From positions 1 through 39,667 of the forward strand of contig NW_025062310.1 of the NCBI RefSeq assembly GCF_000002995.4: 39,667 nt of DNA, given 5' to 3'. Made by a program: the position numbers and the translations under genes. Positions 25,505 to 36,000 of the stretch are shown in pieces. The notes under the pieces were generated by a model. The model was not told where the DNA came from. It searched no databases and saw only the letters and a program-made list of their open reading frames with translations. Origin of the DNA: Brugia malayi. Lineage: Eukaryota > Nematoda > Chromadorea > Rhabditida > Onchocercidae. How positions within the stretch are numbered: position 1 is the first letter of the stretch; every line of letters starts with the position of its first letter.

Positions 25505-26040
25505 TGTCGCGAATTATAATTTCGCGAAAACTTCTATCTAAAATAATAAGAAGGAAAATTAATAAAAACTAATTAATCATTTTTCAATTCTAACTAATTT
25601 CATAATATCATAAACTAACTCCTCATAAAACTAATTTCTCAAGATTTAAAACCAATAAAGACTATTTAATCATTTTTTAATTCTAAACAATCCCATAATA
25701 AAACAATTTCTCCTTAAATCTAGTTTCTTAGGATTTATTACTCATGTGATTTTAAGCAAATTTGTAAGCACTTTCAATTCTTAACACATGATTTTATCTT
25801 AGACACGCCCAATCGTCACTTATATAAATTCAATTCTAATAAACAAAATTATTCATTGTCATTATTGTCGATTACTCTCTGTTAACCAATATCAATTCCT
25901 CCGATCTTCATTATTATAAGTTTCTTCTCTCCTTTTACTGCTCTGTTTATTAATACTACGTTTGCGAAAAATAAAGGCTTATTAATCCTTCTACTGTACT
26001 GCAAACAATTCGAATATCAACCAACAAACCCTTCACGACA
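25505..26040 (+). repeat. 3' LTR of the BEL/Pao element
   Basis: This is the counterpart of 17897-18429, beginning TGTCGCG and ending CACGACA. It has the same terminal inverted repeat, internal ~94-bp duplication, TATA-like box and AATAAA signal. It differs from the 5' LTR by scattered substitutions, a small deletion in the second internal copy and a few indels. Confidence 0.95.
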
Positions 26041-26045
26041 ATCGG
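26041..26045. repeat. Target site duplication ATCGG, right copy
   Basis: Directly follows the 3' LTR end and matches 17892-17896. Unique intron sequence of the INTS6-like pseudogene resumes here and runs to the exon 3 acceptor at 26478, with nothing else recognised in it. Confidence 0.95.
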
Positions 26046-27100
26046 TGCTTTTTAGAAATAGCGATCGTTCTGTTTAATGTCTGTTGTAATCGTGTTGCAC
26101 TATATTGTGAACTATGAATGTAATAATATGTAACAAGAAACTAATTTTCAATAGTGCAAAAGACGAGGGAATAAGAAATAAATGATTTAAAGATTTTAAA
26201 GTAAATGAATTACATCCAAAATCCTCAGATATTGTTTATTAGTCGAGATTTTTTGTTTTCAAATTTTATATTTTCATTATATTTCAACTAGAATTTATTT
26301 ATCCAGAATTAGTACTTTAAGTAATGCGCTAAATACGGTATGCTGAAAACGCCGTAATTTGTAATTATTATGTTATGGATAACCTAGCAGAATTTGTCAT
26401 ATAAACTACGAAGAAGGAAAAACTTGAAAAATTATCGCAAGTAATTGCGTATGCATTACTTATGAATTTTTATTTCAGTCGGGATGGCGAGAAAGCGAGA
26501 GTATCTTCCACGAGCAATTGAAAATGCTGAAGCCACATGGTTTAACAGCATTTGGTACTGCTTTAGGATCAGCACTGAGGTATTTAACATATAGTAATAC
26601 AGATTTTCATTGACCAACATCTTTGTTTGTTTGAGCATCCATAAGTTAAGACTATGTTATGCTATAAAAACACGAATGCTTTAACTGGTTATTATTAGAT
26701 GTTTGATGTAAGCTTCAAAGATGAATAAATTATGATGTCAAAGCATATGACTAGGAATTATCGGTGCATTGTTTTTAATTTTTGTTCAAGATTTGTAAAT
26801 GTAAATCGACTGCAAACTGGCATTGATCATTTTGGTTCTGGTCGTTATCCATTTTATATTGAACCAGTTGTTATAATTAGTATAACTGATGGTAACTGTT
26901 TGACATGTCCCCAGTTTGGAGCTGTTAATGAGGTAAATCTTCGTTTAGTAGATTTATTTTAAGTTTGTGCTGAGATGATAATATAGGATGACTAAGATGA
27001 CAAGTTTTTTTAAATGCAGTAGGTAGCATTGATTATTTAATAAGAAATAGTATGTTTCCTACAGATGGTGCGAAAGTTTCTCATGTACGATTGTTTTTGT

Positions 27101-27147
27101 AAATATGCAGGAAAACTTCACTATGTGAAGTTTTTTCCTGCATATTT
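27101..27147. repeat. Inverted repeat (21-bp arms) in an INTS6-like intron
   Basis: AAATATGCAGGAAAACTTCAC (27101-27121, one base over a 7-codon length) is followed by a 3-bp loop and its reverse complement at 27125-27147, perfect except for two extra T in the right arm. It would fold into a tight hairpin on either strand. It is too short and the loop too tight for a typical microRNA precursor, and no transposon ends are evident. Confidence 0.85.
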
Positions 27148-30100
27148 ATCTGATGATAATTGATCCTTTCGTTCCAGATTAAAGTTGCTAAGCCTACAGC
27201 AATTGGTAACGAACTGATTGGAGAGCCGTTTAGATGGGACCAACGCCTTTATTCAATAGTTCTACGTCTCAGCGGTACTCCTATGGGAAAAGTCTCCCCT
27301 GGAATGAATATACCTTCTGATAGTAGTCCTATTGATGCGATGTGTATTGCAACTGGAGGTAAGTAGTCATAATTATTGAGATTTTCTTATGAGAAAAAAG
27401 ATCTTTCTATTTTTCTTGTAAATCAGTTCTCAGTGCTTGCTTAAAATTGGATTTAAAAATTTCTTTCTTGTTTTATTTTTCGTTTTCATATGGATTATAC
27501 TTGTATGTACATTAATGGGATTTTTTAAACAGCAGTAATATTTCGGAATAATTTCAGGACGGTCATATTCCGTATCATCGCATGAAATGCTAGCTATATG
27601 CGTTGAATCGATTGTTCAAAAATTGCAACAACAGGGAATCATCTTACGCTTCGAAAAATATGGACTAGTTCCCACATTAAGTCTCGCTATTTTTCGAAAT
27701 TTTCAACGATTTATTTTTAATTTTAACTTCTGAATTAAAAAATAATGCTTTATGAATTCGTTTGGATCTCATTCCGGAAATTAAATGGTCTTTTTTTTTA
27801 GACCGAACAAACGGCAAAACAGAAATTCAAAAAAAAAAAAAATGGTGAATTAGCATCGGTTGGTGGTAAATCATTTAATTCAGATAACTGGCATAATGTT
27901 ACTTGTATCGTCCATTTGCGGGCATCACGATCATATCCCGGGCACTGGCCCATTCCAGAGGCGTTTTGGCTCGATCGCAACATGTATTTTCTTTTTTTTT
28001 TTTTTTTTTTGATTTACAACCTTAAAGCATTGCTCAATATTTTATTGCATATTCTTGCTTTGGGAGAAAATTTCATGATGTTCTATTCATTCTTCAGTAA
28101 CTGAATTTAGTCTTGATTTTCTTTTTTCTAATACATTCAGTTGCAGGATAAGTTTGCCGGCACGAAAAGCTCATCCAGTGATCTCATTTCGTTGTGAATC
28201 TAGTGAACCTGTTGTTTGTCAGGATTTCCCATTTGATAAATATGAGCTTGAGTCTTTATCTTTAACAAAATTTGTATTATAGCGTAAACAACATGGAGTC
28301 TGTTGGCAGGTATAATTTCTCTTTTCTTTCCAATTGTTGTGATGTTTTCTTGACAAGATCATGACTTTTTTAGACTTGAAACTTTCGGTTCCATCGGCTT
28401 CTTTATGTACGGAATATATTTTCATGAGTTTCACTGAATTCAGAAGATGGGCTTCAAGTTACTTCAAGACAAGGCATTAAAACCAAGAGGGCTTAACGCA
28501 AGCAATTAAAACTAGCTCATTTAGTTATTAGAAAGGAATTTCTTTTAGAAGATTCGTATGCACCTCGTCTCATTTATGTCATAACAAACCGTGGCCATTG
28601 GATTTGTTTTTTATTAAAATAATGAAAATTTTAGGTTTTTGTCCATAATTCAAGTGTACTCGGGAGTTCACTGGTTCCTTTCGGATGCCTCAAAGCGGCC
28701 ACCAATTTATCATGCGTAAATTTATTTATAATGCCTATAATTATCCGCTTCTGCTTCCGCTAATTGAGGAAGTGAAGATGGACCTGAAAGCCAAAAATAG
28801 CCATTCCTGGCGTTTGCGTCTGGAAAAATATTTGGCCACTGTTCCAAGTTACTATGTGCAGGTAAATCTTATTTTTGCGGCAAAAGAATTATCACTCTTT
28901 GATAGTGTCTTACGACCAATGACTGTTTTCATATGGTTCAAACAGGAAGATATAGGATAATAATAGGACTAAGTTGAACTCTCTATTCAGGCTTATATTA
29001 TAGTATTATTTGTACATGTGTGTCAAAACTGTAGTTCTTTGGTTATTTTCGAGGAAATGAAGAAATAATGCATGATTGTGTGCGGACTTGAGTCAAGATT
29101 TTAACATTTCCAAAAGGCTTTATAATTTAAACGAACGTGGGAGAGTATTTCTATATTTGTTTTTTCTATAATTTTAAAAATTGGAATTTTGCTTTAGCCA
29201 CTAAAAAAGGCATTCACTCGATTAAGTATCTCACATTCCCTGTTGGAACCTGACCAAATGCAGTAGTATTCGTATAATATATTGTCTTATATTGCGAAAG
29301 TGAAGCATATGGCTCGTGAAGAATTTGAATCGCTATGTAGTACCGTGGCAGCATCGTTACAAATTTTGCCTCCTCTTATATCATTGGTTTGTTTTAAACA
29401 TAATTATAAAAATGTATAAAACCACTTATCTATCGAAACAATCGTTCATGCTGTAATTTTAGGTTGGCGTTCAGAAGCGTACATGTTTTTTGGGATGGTA
29501 GAGGCACGAAAAGGATCTCTGAATACAATAATGATATGGACAATTTTCATGGATTCCAGGTTCTTTTTTTTAACTTTTTGTTGGTGTGTGTGTTGTTGTT
29601 ATGGCACATGCCACAGGTATGGCACATCCCTCAATATGCAGGCCTTTTTGTTTATTAGGTTTTGTCACTGTAATCATAGTAGGCATGAAGATCAGTTATG
29701 GTCATTACTTTGAAGACCAGATGAGTGTAACCATGCAGCTTATTATAGGTACAAGTTGAGATTCCCAAAATATTTATTGCTCCATCGTTACAATTTCGAA
29801 ATCCATTTGAAATTAGACGGAGTAAACTTTTCGAGCAAGTGCAGAAAATGCGAATCAATTTAATGCAAACAGCTCAATGTAGGGCTGATACCAATGTTTG
29901 AAGGTGGTCGACCTGGCTCTAGTATAAAATTGCAACATGCGGGTTTGTTTTTTCTAATATTTCTCATTTTCAAGCTGAAATACGTGTTGTATTTACTTTT
30001 ATTTGCAGAGGATTTGCATAATCTTCCCATTGGTCAGATGGGAAATTATCGAGAGTCTTGAGGCTGTAGGACGTGGTCCACTTAGAGAAGTTGAACTTCA

Positions 30101-31307
30101 AGCAATCCGCGTATATGCGTTCGGGAACCCTTTTAAAATTGATAAGGTGCATTCGTGTGACATTTTTGACTGATAAATCTTATAACCAAATAGTTAGATG
30201 AAATATTGCCTATCAGTGAAGATTTGTAATTAGGACGTATTACTTCTGAGAGATTTATGTTATTTAGCTTACCTTAAAAGTGTGGAGGAAAGACTTTGTT
30301 TAAGCTGTAGATTCTGAATATTTGATTATTTGCATATCAAAGATCCATTCCTAACCTGCTTAAACAAATAATATAAATAAGAAAACACTAACAAAGATTT
30401 TATGAATTTTATTGACTTTAATATGATGTTTCCTGCTTACTAATGTTTGTTTTTTCATCGATCTCATTGGTTCACTTATTGGAGTTTCGAACTTATGTGT
30501 ACACTATTGTCACGGATTATCTTTGCTTGCTTATTCAGGCGGGTGCTTCTTCATCCTATCTTTTGTCCAATGTACAAAATCTACCGTATTTAGAGACGAA
30601 GTAATTGTTTTCACAAACCATAGTTTTTATAAATACATTTCTCAAAGTAAACTTGAGGAGGACCAATTATAATCGGGAATTGCGAAGTCCTTTATTTTCT
30701 CCTCTGTCGTAAAAACAAACAAAGTTGAAGCTGAGACGGTATTTAGATTTCCAGCTCGCAGTCACTCAGATATTTCTCCACAGGTAAAAGATTTCCGAAA
30801 CTTTCAAGGGATTATTTGAATCCACTGGATGCAGTCCGAAAATGTTTTGGATGTGTAAAATTTACTTATTTAGCGGATAAATTTTTGGTGAAAAGCAATT
30901 CGGTTGTTATCAGTCTTAAGCACGGCACGCATTTTTTTCTAGTTTGTTCAGTTGCATATGTTATTTGGATAAGAGTAATTGATGTATTGCAAAAAAAAGA
31001 ATGTAGCATCACAAGCAGAACTAATTTCTTTTTTTTGCGGATTGATTCAGTTGTTCTTGCTATTCTGTACAACGCAATGAGTACAAAGTGAAGTAGCTAA
31101 GTCATTTTATTATGCGGCCTCGAAAGTACCATTATGAAAAATAGCTCGTCCTTCTGTCTCCTGATAAGAGTCTGCATCAAATGATACGAATGGTTGCGTG
31201 GTATTTTAAAAGAAGGAAGGAAAAAGGAATATATAGAGTTGAACAAATCTTATCTTTCTTACTGTTAAAACGGGAATATACTTTTGAGATGTCGAGGAAT
31301 AAATTGA

Positions 31308-31437
31308 GCTAAAACCAGATCCTGAAAGCAGAAAAGAATAAGAAACAGCTCAAATCGGATTCTGAAAACAGGAAAGAGTAAGAAGCAGCTCAAATCGAAT
31401 TCTGAAAACAGAAAATAGTAAGAAACAGCTCAAATGG
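31308..31437. repeat. 40-bp tandem repeat, three copies plus a partial
   Basis: Copies start at 31308, 31348, 31388 and 31428 (partial), an exact 40-bp period. The unit begins GCTCAAATC and contains TTCTGAAAACAG and a purine-rich end with AAGAA(A/G)CA. The first copy is the most diverged. No coding frame runs through it. Confidence 0.9.
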
Positions 31438-32700
31438 AAATGTTACTAGCTCAGTTCAAGTTAATGTCTTTTCTATTCTATAAATTTCATAAATGAAACA
31501 TCATTGTATAAGATATGCTGCCGGAAATACCAACAATTAGAACTGTTTGCCCCGCTTTACCATTACCATTACTGTTATTGCCCGCCCAAACAAAAAGATT
31601 TCATATAAATCAAAAAAGAAAGAAGCGCAATACAGTAGTCTGTTGCTACTTTTGCTTATAACAAAACTGAGTATTGTTCAGTTGTTATGGCAATAGCCAA
31701 TCAGATTAGAGTGATATGAGGTTGACGAGCTGGGCGGTTGGGTTAGTCATTATCAGTTTGTCGCTTGGTTAGGTCGGCTGCTCTGTGCTCTGTGCGCACT
31801 TATCTTTTCATTTGTCATTCACGCATTTTTGCGTAAGTTTTATCACGAATTTGATACAATTTTGATGTGGTTTATGTTGGTCATTTGCGTGAATTATACG
31901 TTATGTCTTATACTGATGTGACTGTTGATTCCTATTTGGCTAATATGTGTCAAATGATGAATATTATATAATAAAATCACAAACTAACTGACATTATTTT
32001 TGTTATTTTGTACACGTTTTTATTGAAAATAACAATTTATGAAGCATAATGGTAAGTGATACTGTTCCTCCTTTGTATCTATTTTATTAGCATGCTATTT
32101 TACGAGACGGTCCCCAAAACTGCCAGATATCGATCGATCGGTCGCCCGCATGTGTTGTTTGCAACAGACGCCCCATTTCGCCTAAAGTAGAGTGCATGCG
32201 TAGTGCGCTAGCAATGTAATAAAGATTGACTCTTTCTGTGGATTTCTCTTTATTATTTGTTATTTTGTTCGTTCTCTGTTGGTCTGCGATTCACTTTCTG
32301 GCGTATTGATGTGTACTGCAGGAAAATGCTCGTGAAAGCGAAAGAAATGAGTGCTGCATGCACGCGCGCGCGTTGACGTGCTTACGTGTGGTAGCACTGC
32401 AGATCATTCAATATAACATAATTTTGCTGGAAAGGTAATGCGTGTGTAGGATTTATTGCATGTTTCGAACTGACTGTTTTGGGAATCATGTGCGAAACCT
32501 CTCCACTACCCCTTTTTTTTCTCGTTTTGTTTATGCATAAAATTATTACATGATTCCTCAATAACATGCTTGAACCGCGGGATTACGGAGGGAGAAACTC
32601 ACTCTTCGTAACGTGAAGGCAATTACTGCAATGCTTTTTATTGAAAATCAAATTTCGGTACGGTTTTCGTGCATTTATGTCATCCTGAATGTGGCGAGTA

Positions 32701-32734
32701 TTATTAATAAGTGTTAGTAATAACTTATTAATAA
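32701..32734. repeat. Short A+T-rich inverted repeat upstream of the BET gene
   Basis: TTATTAATAAGT (32701-32712) and its reverse complement ACTTATTAATAA (32723-32734) flank a 10-bp spacer about 300 bp upstream of the BET start codon. It could be a dyad protein-binding site or chance in A+T-rich DNA. Confidence 0.5.
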
Positions 32735-33008
32735 GTTTAGCTCGGCGTGAGGTCTTGTGGTGAGACGTTTTGCATTACGTGTCTGCAGAGGAATTATGCG
32801 TGTTGGTAGTACTTTATGGCACAAAAACCTCATGGATTTATTTGGTCATCGTTGAAAACAAGAGATCTGGAATCAGAAAATAGAAGAGATAGACGGATTT
32901 CTATTTGTGCATTATTTTATTCTGTTCGCTATAAATGATGTTGTTGTGCTGATTTGCTTAGAATTTTTTTGCGTGATATGTGCAGTACATTGTATTTTAA
33001 CTTGCGAA

Positions 33009-33018
33009 ACTTTCAGAA
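33009..33018 (+). promoter_or_regulatory. Splice acceptor 2 nt before the BET start codon (possible trans-splice site)
   Basis: AAACTTTCAG ends at 33016, just two bases before the ATG at 33019. Nematode spliced-leader acceptors commonly sit this close to the start codon. A cis-spliced 5' UTR intron is the alternative; no upstream leader exon could be identified. Confidence 0.5.
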
Positions 33019-36000
33019 ATGTCTCTTTCTGCTGCTTCAACTTCAAATGCGAATAATAGCAGTAATGAGCCTGTAACAACTAGCGGCAGCATCCTTGGAG
33101 TTTCAGAAAACCCATCTGTATCGAATGAGAAAGCATCAGTAAACACGGAAAACATTCAAATCGAGGGATCGCAAAATGGAGAAGATGCTTCTTCGGAACA
33201 GCATGTTGATGATGGAGATAATGACGACAATACTATAATGACGACAGCTCTGCCATCAATAAATGGCTGGGAGTCGCCACGACAGGTTCATCATTTAACT
33301 TTGCTTGTCTCGCACATACGCGATGCAATTAAACGGTGATACGATTGATTGATTAGTTTTGCATGCATCATTTGAATCATATTAGTTCTATTTAATTGTC
33401 AGGCATTCCCAAAATGTTCTAGGAAGCAATTAATGGAGTAGTACAGCCGCGTGTAATACCACCGCCAGGTAAGCCTACACGGCATACGAATCAACTTGAA
33501 TTCATGTTGAAGGAAGTTTTAAAACCAGCGATGCGTCATAAACATGCTTGGCCATTTATGAAACCTGTAGATGCTGTACGTCTAGGTTTACCGGTACGTT
33601 ATTCTTTTCATTGTAAGTAAATTTTTGAGCTAATTCAACTATATTTTTGTTTGCTCATGGCTTCTTTTCAAACTATAAATTGGGTGGATCCAAATTTTTT
33701 ACATGTTAAGGATAACGATAACTTTGGTTTTTTTTTAAGGATTATCATAAGGTGATCAAGCGTCCAATGGATATGAACACCATCGAAAAGCGCTTGCGCA
33801 ACTGTTACTACTATTCGGCAAAAGATTGCATGCAAGTAAGTAGGCCGTTGTTTTTTGAGCTGGAAACGGTGCGTGCGGATGCATACTGTTCGGTCTGCTA
33901 AAATAATGTTTCTGCTAATGTTTTAGTTTCTCTCTGTTTTTTCTGTTTTACTAGAAAAATGGGCGGGTGATTATATTATAAAATTGGTTACAAAAATGGG
34001 GTGGGTTGTTGTGTGCACACAACTGTTTGTTTTCCTTCTCATCAATTTAAACCAAGAAATATTCCCCGCTTTACAGAAGTATCTAGGAAAACATGAATTT
34101 AGAGTGATGTTCTGCCTCAGTTTTATATTTTCTAAAGGATGAAGAGATCCCGAAAGTGAAGAAGTCGCTTCTTTGCAGTTTAATCGATTTTTCCTGCTTA
34201 ATCGATTGATTTTCTGCTATTATTTTTTAAACGATTGTTTTGTTTAACTATTACAGGCGGGAAGTATTTCTGTATCACTTTTTTGTTTTAAGTTTTTTTG
34301 ATTAGTGCCCCTTTGGTTTTGGTGGGCGCTGTTCCAAAGTCATTTGCAAAGAGAACATCGCAACGCGAGCATATTTCATAAGTGATTCGGTCGAAAACGA
34401 AAGAATAAAACGAGGATTATGTGGCATTAATTTCATTTGAATCAATCACGTTTTGCGCTGCTTCATTCCCGTTCACTCCTAAATTTTTGGTGTTTTTAAA
34501 AGTGAGCTGTGTTTTGTGTGTGTTTATTCTTTTTTTCTTGTTTTATTTTTTTAAGTTGGAAAAAAAAGCTCGATTATTTTCTGTTGTGAAACATTATTAC
34601 TTGAAAAAACCTAGTTTCTTGTTTGGTGGACTTTTTTTATGCTAAAGTAATGTTTTTTGATAAAAGGGGAGAGAGAGTAGGGGTGCTTTGTTCTTATTTT
34701 GGCTAATATTTTTTACTGCCTTTCTTATATTTCGTGTTTTTATGTATTTTGGAGCACTAAATATTTTTGTTAATGTTTTTGTACGAGTTGTAGTAGCTCT
34801 GGCTTGCTATACGGGTTGAACATATGCTATGGCATATCTTTGAAAATATAGATTATATTTCATTAGGAATCGGAATTGTACAGTTCTGGAAGGAGAAGGG
34901 ACTAGGAGTGTATATAAACTTTCACGGAAGGAACCGCTTCACTGGAATATATGCATCGTATAATGACACATTTTGAATTTTTTAATAGTTCGGATGTTAG
35001 AAGCTTGATTGAATGCTGTATAGTTTTTTGATTTCGAGTTAAAAAAGTAGTATCGAGTCTCTCTGTAAGCTAATGAAGCGGAGTTGTGTTTTTTTTTTTT
35101 TTCACTTGATTTTTATTTTTATTTTTGACTGAATCTGATTTGAAAATTACCATTCGTAAATAAGAAAAACCGCTATTCGTTATCAATGTGGCAATTAGAA
35201 TCATGGGAGTTTACAAACAGCTATAGAATGTATTTTGCATGCAATCACGGTATTATCGAAGGCATTTCAATCTCTGTAGTCTTAGTAGTTGCACTAAATA
35301 TATGCTACCAACTGCCCTATATGCATGATTATTTTGTTTGTTTTTTTTTTTGTAAGTTGGCACCTAGGTATGAAAAACCACCGAAATTGGCGATAAGACA
35401 GTATTTAGTTTCTTCATAAAACATTATTTGATGGAATTTTTATGTGCTCTTAGATTTGCAACCGTACTGGACTTGCGAAGAGAATATGAAATAAGGAGTG
35501 GAAGCAGAGAGGTCTAGGCCACTTTCTTTCATTACATATTTGCGATTTTGGAAATTTTTGTATTTTTCTTGCAATATATGACTCCCTGCTAAATGTGGAA
35601 GATAAAGTCTAGGTATTTCTCTGGTAGTTAATCGAAAAATGCATTCTATTTCAATGTTTGTTATATTCAATTCTCAGAATTGTTCCGACGGTAAACAGAT
35701 TTAGATTATGATAGTAATTCGGTGAGAATTGACCAAACGCTGGGGTGGAAGAGAGGACATTGCTTTCGATTTTCGTATTTGTGAGCCAGAAATTAATAGT
35801 GAGTTGACCGCAGAACAGTTTTTTCAAATTTCAATCCTGATTAAATATTCCATTTTTTCATGCTGCGTATTGGTGGTTTCTTTAATGGCTTCGTTTTTTG
35901 TAAATGCTTAAAGGTGATAGTCCCCGAAGTAAGGTATTTTAAGTCTACATCTTTCGAACCGCAAATTATTAAGAAAAAAACCATGTATGTCTTTAGGAAT

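Larger units (their letters stand above)
17897..26040 (+). mobile_element. Full-length but decayed BEL/Pao LTR retrotransposon with env-like part
   Basis: This 8.1-kb element is bounded by LTRs of 533 bp (17897-18429) and 536 bp (25505-26040) and by the 5-bp duplication ATCGG. The internal order is primer-binding site, gag (Pao-type matrix/capsid region plus three zinc knuckles), aspartic protease, reverse transcriptase, RNase H, integrase and an env-like glycoprotein region. The PR-RT-RH-IN order and domain style are BEL/Pao. Coding capacity is lost through at least eight frameshifts and several in-frame stops. The two LTRs differ by roughly two dozen substitutions plus small indels by my hand alignment (about 5%), so the insertion is not recent. 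It lies in the sense orientation in intron 2 of the INTS6-like pseudogene. Confidence 0.95.
15571..30146 (+). pseudogene. Integrator complex subunit 6 (INTS6/DICE1)-like, multi-exon, broken
   Basis: INTS6 is a von Willebrand A-domain subunit of the Integrator complex (snRNA 3' processing and transcription attenuation). Exons in order: 15571-15681 (ATG; VVFLIGSSASM), ~15937-16037 (RGDRYMLMSFEDFP), 26479-26579, 26791-26932 (NRLQTGIDHFGSGRYPF), 27178-27358 (EPFRWDQRLYSIVLRL), 27558-27667 (RSYSVSSHEML), 27802-27983 (GHWPIPEAFW), 28147-28309 (LPARKAHPVISF), 28635-28861, 29198-29386, 29463-29559, 29749-29942 and 30009-30146 (GQMGNY, AFGNPFKIDK). Splice sites and phases mostly agree. Damage: TAA in the exon 2 acceptor region, TAG at 28280-28282 and 29264-29266, and frameshifts near 28735, 29490, 29880 and 30050 (loss of one GA). 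The MIDAS motif reads G-S-S-A-S where the family has D-x-S-x-S. The conserved C-terminal domain is not found. A possible further exon lies near 30650-30781. Confidence 0.88.
30785..33016. other. Intergenic region between INTS6-like pseudogene and BET gene
   Basis: I see no supported exon. It contains a 40-bp tandem repeat (31308-31437), a G+C-richer patch at about 32110-32220 and another at 32340-32400 with a CGCGCGCG run, and a 12-bp-arm inverted repeat (32701-32734). The CG-bearing patches upstream of the BET gene are candidate promoter DNA, but no specific site is convincing. Confidence 0.55.

Noticed and set aside
30816..31091. 91-codon + strand frame after the INTS6-like pseudogene
   Set aside because: Hydrophobic, intron-like composition, no family resemblance and no splice context. 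I could not link it to the missing INTS6 C-terminus.
11528..33016. tRNA or rRNA genes
   Set aside because: I looked for B-box-like GGTTCGAATCC and cloverleaf patterns by eye and found none convincing. A covariance-model scan would settle it.
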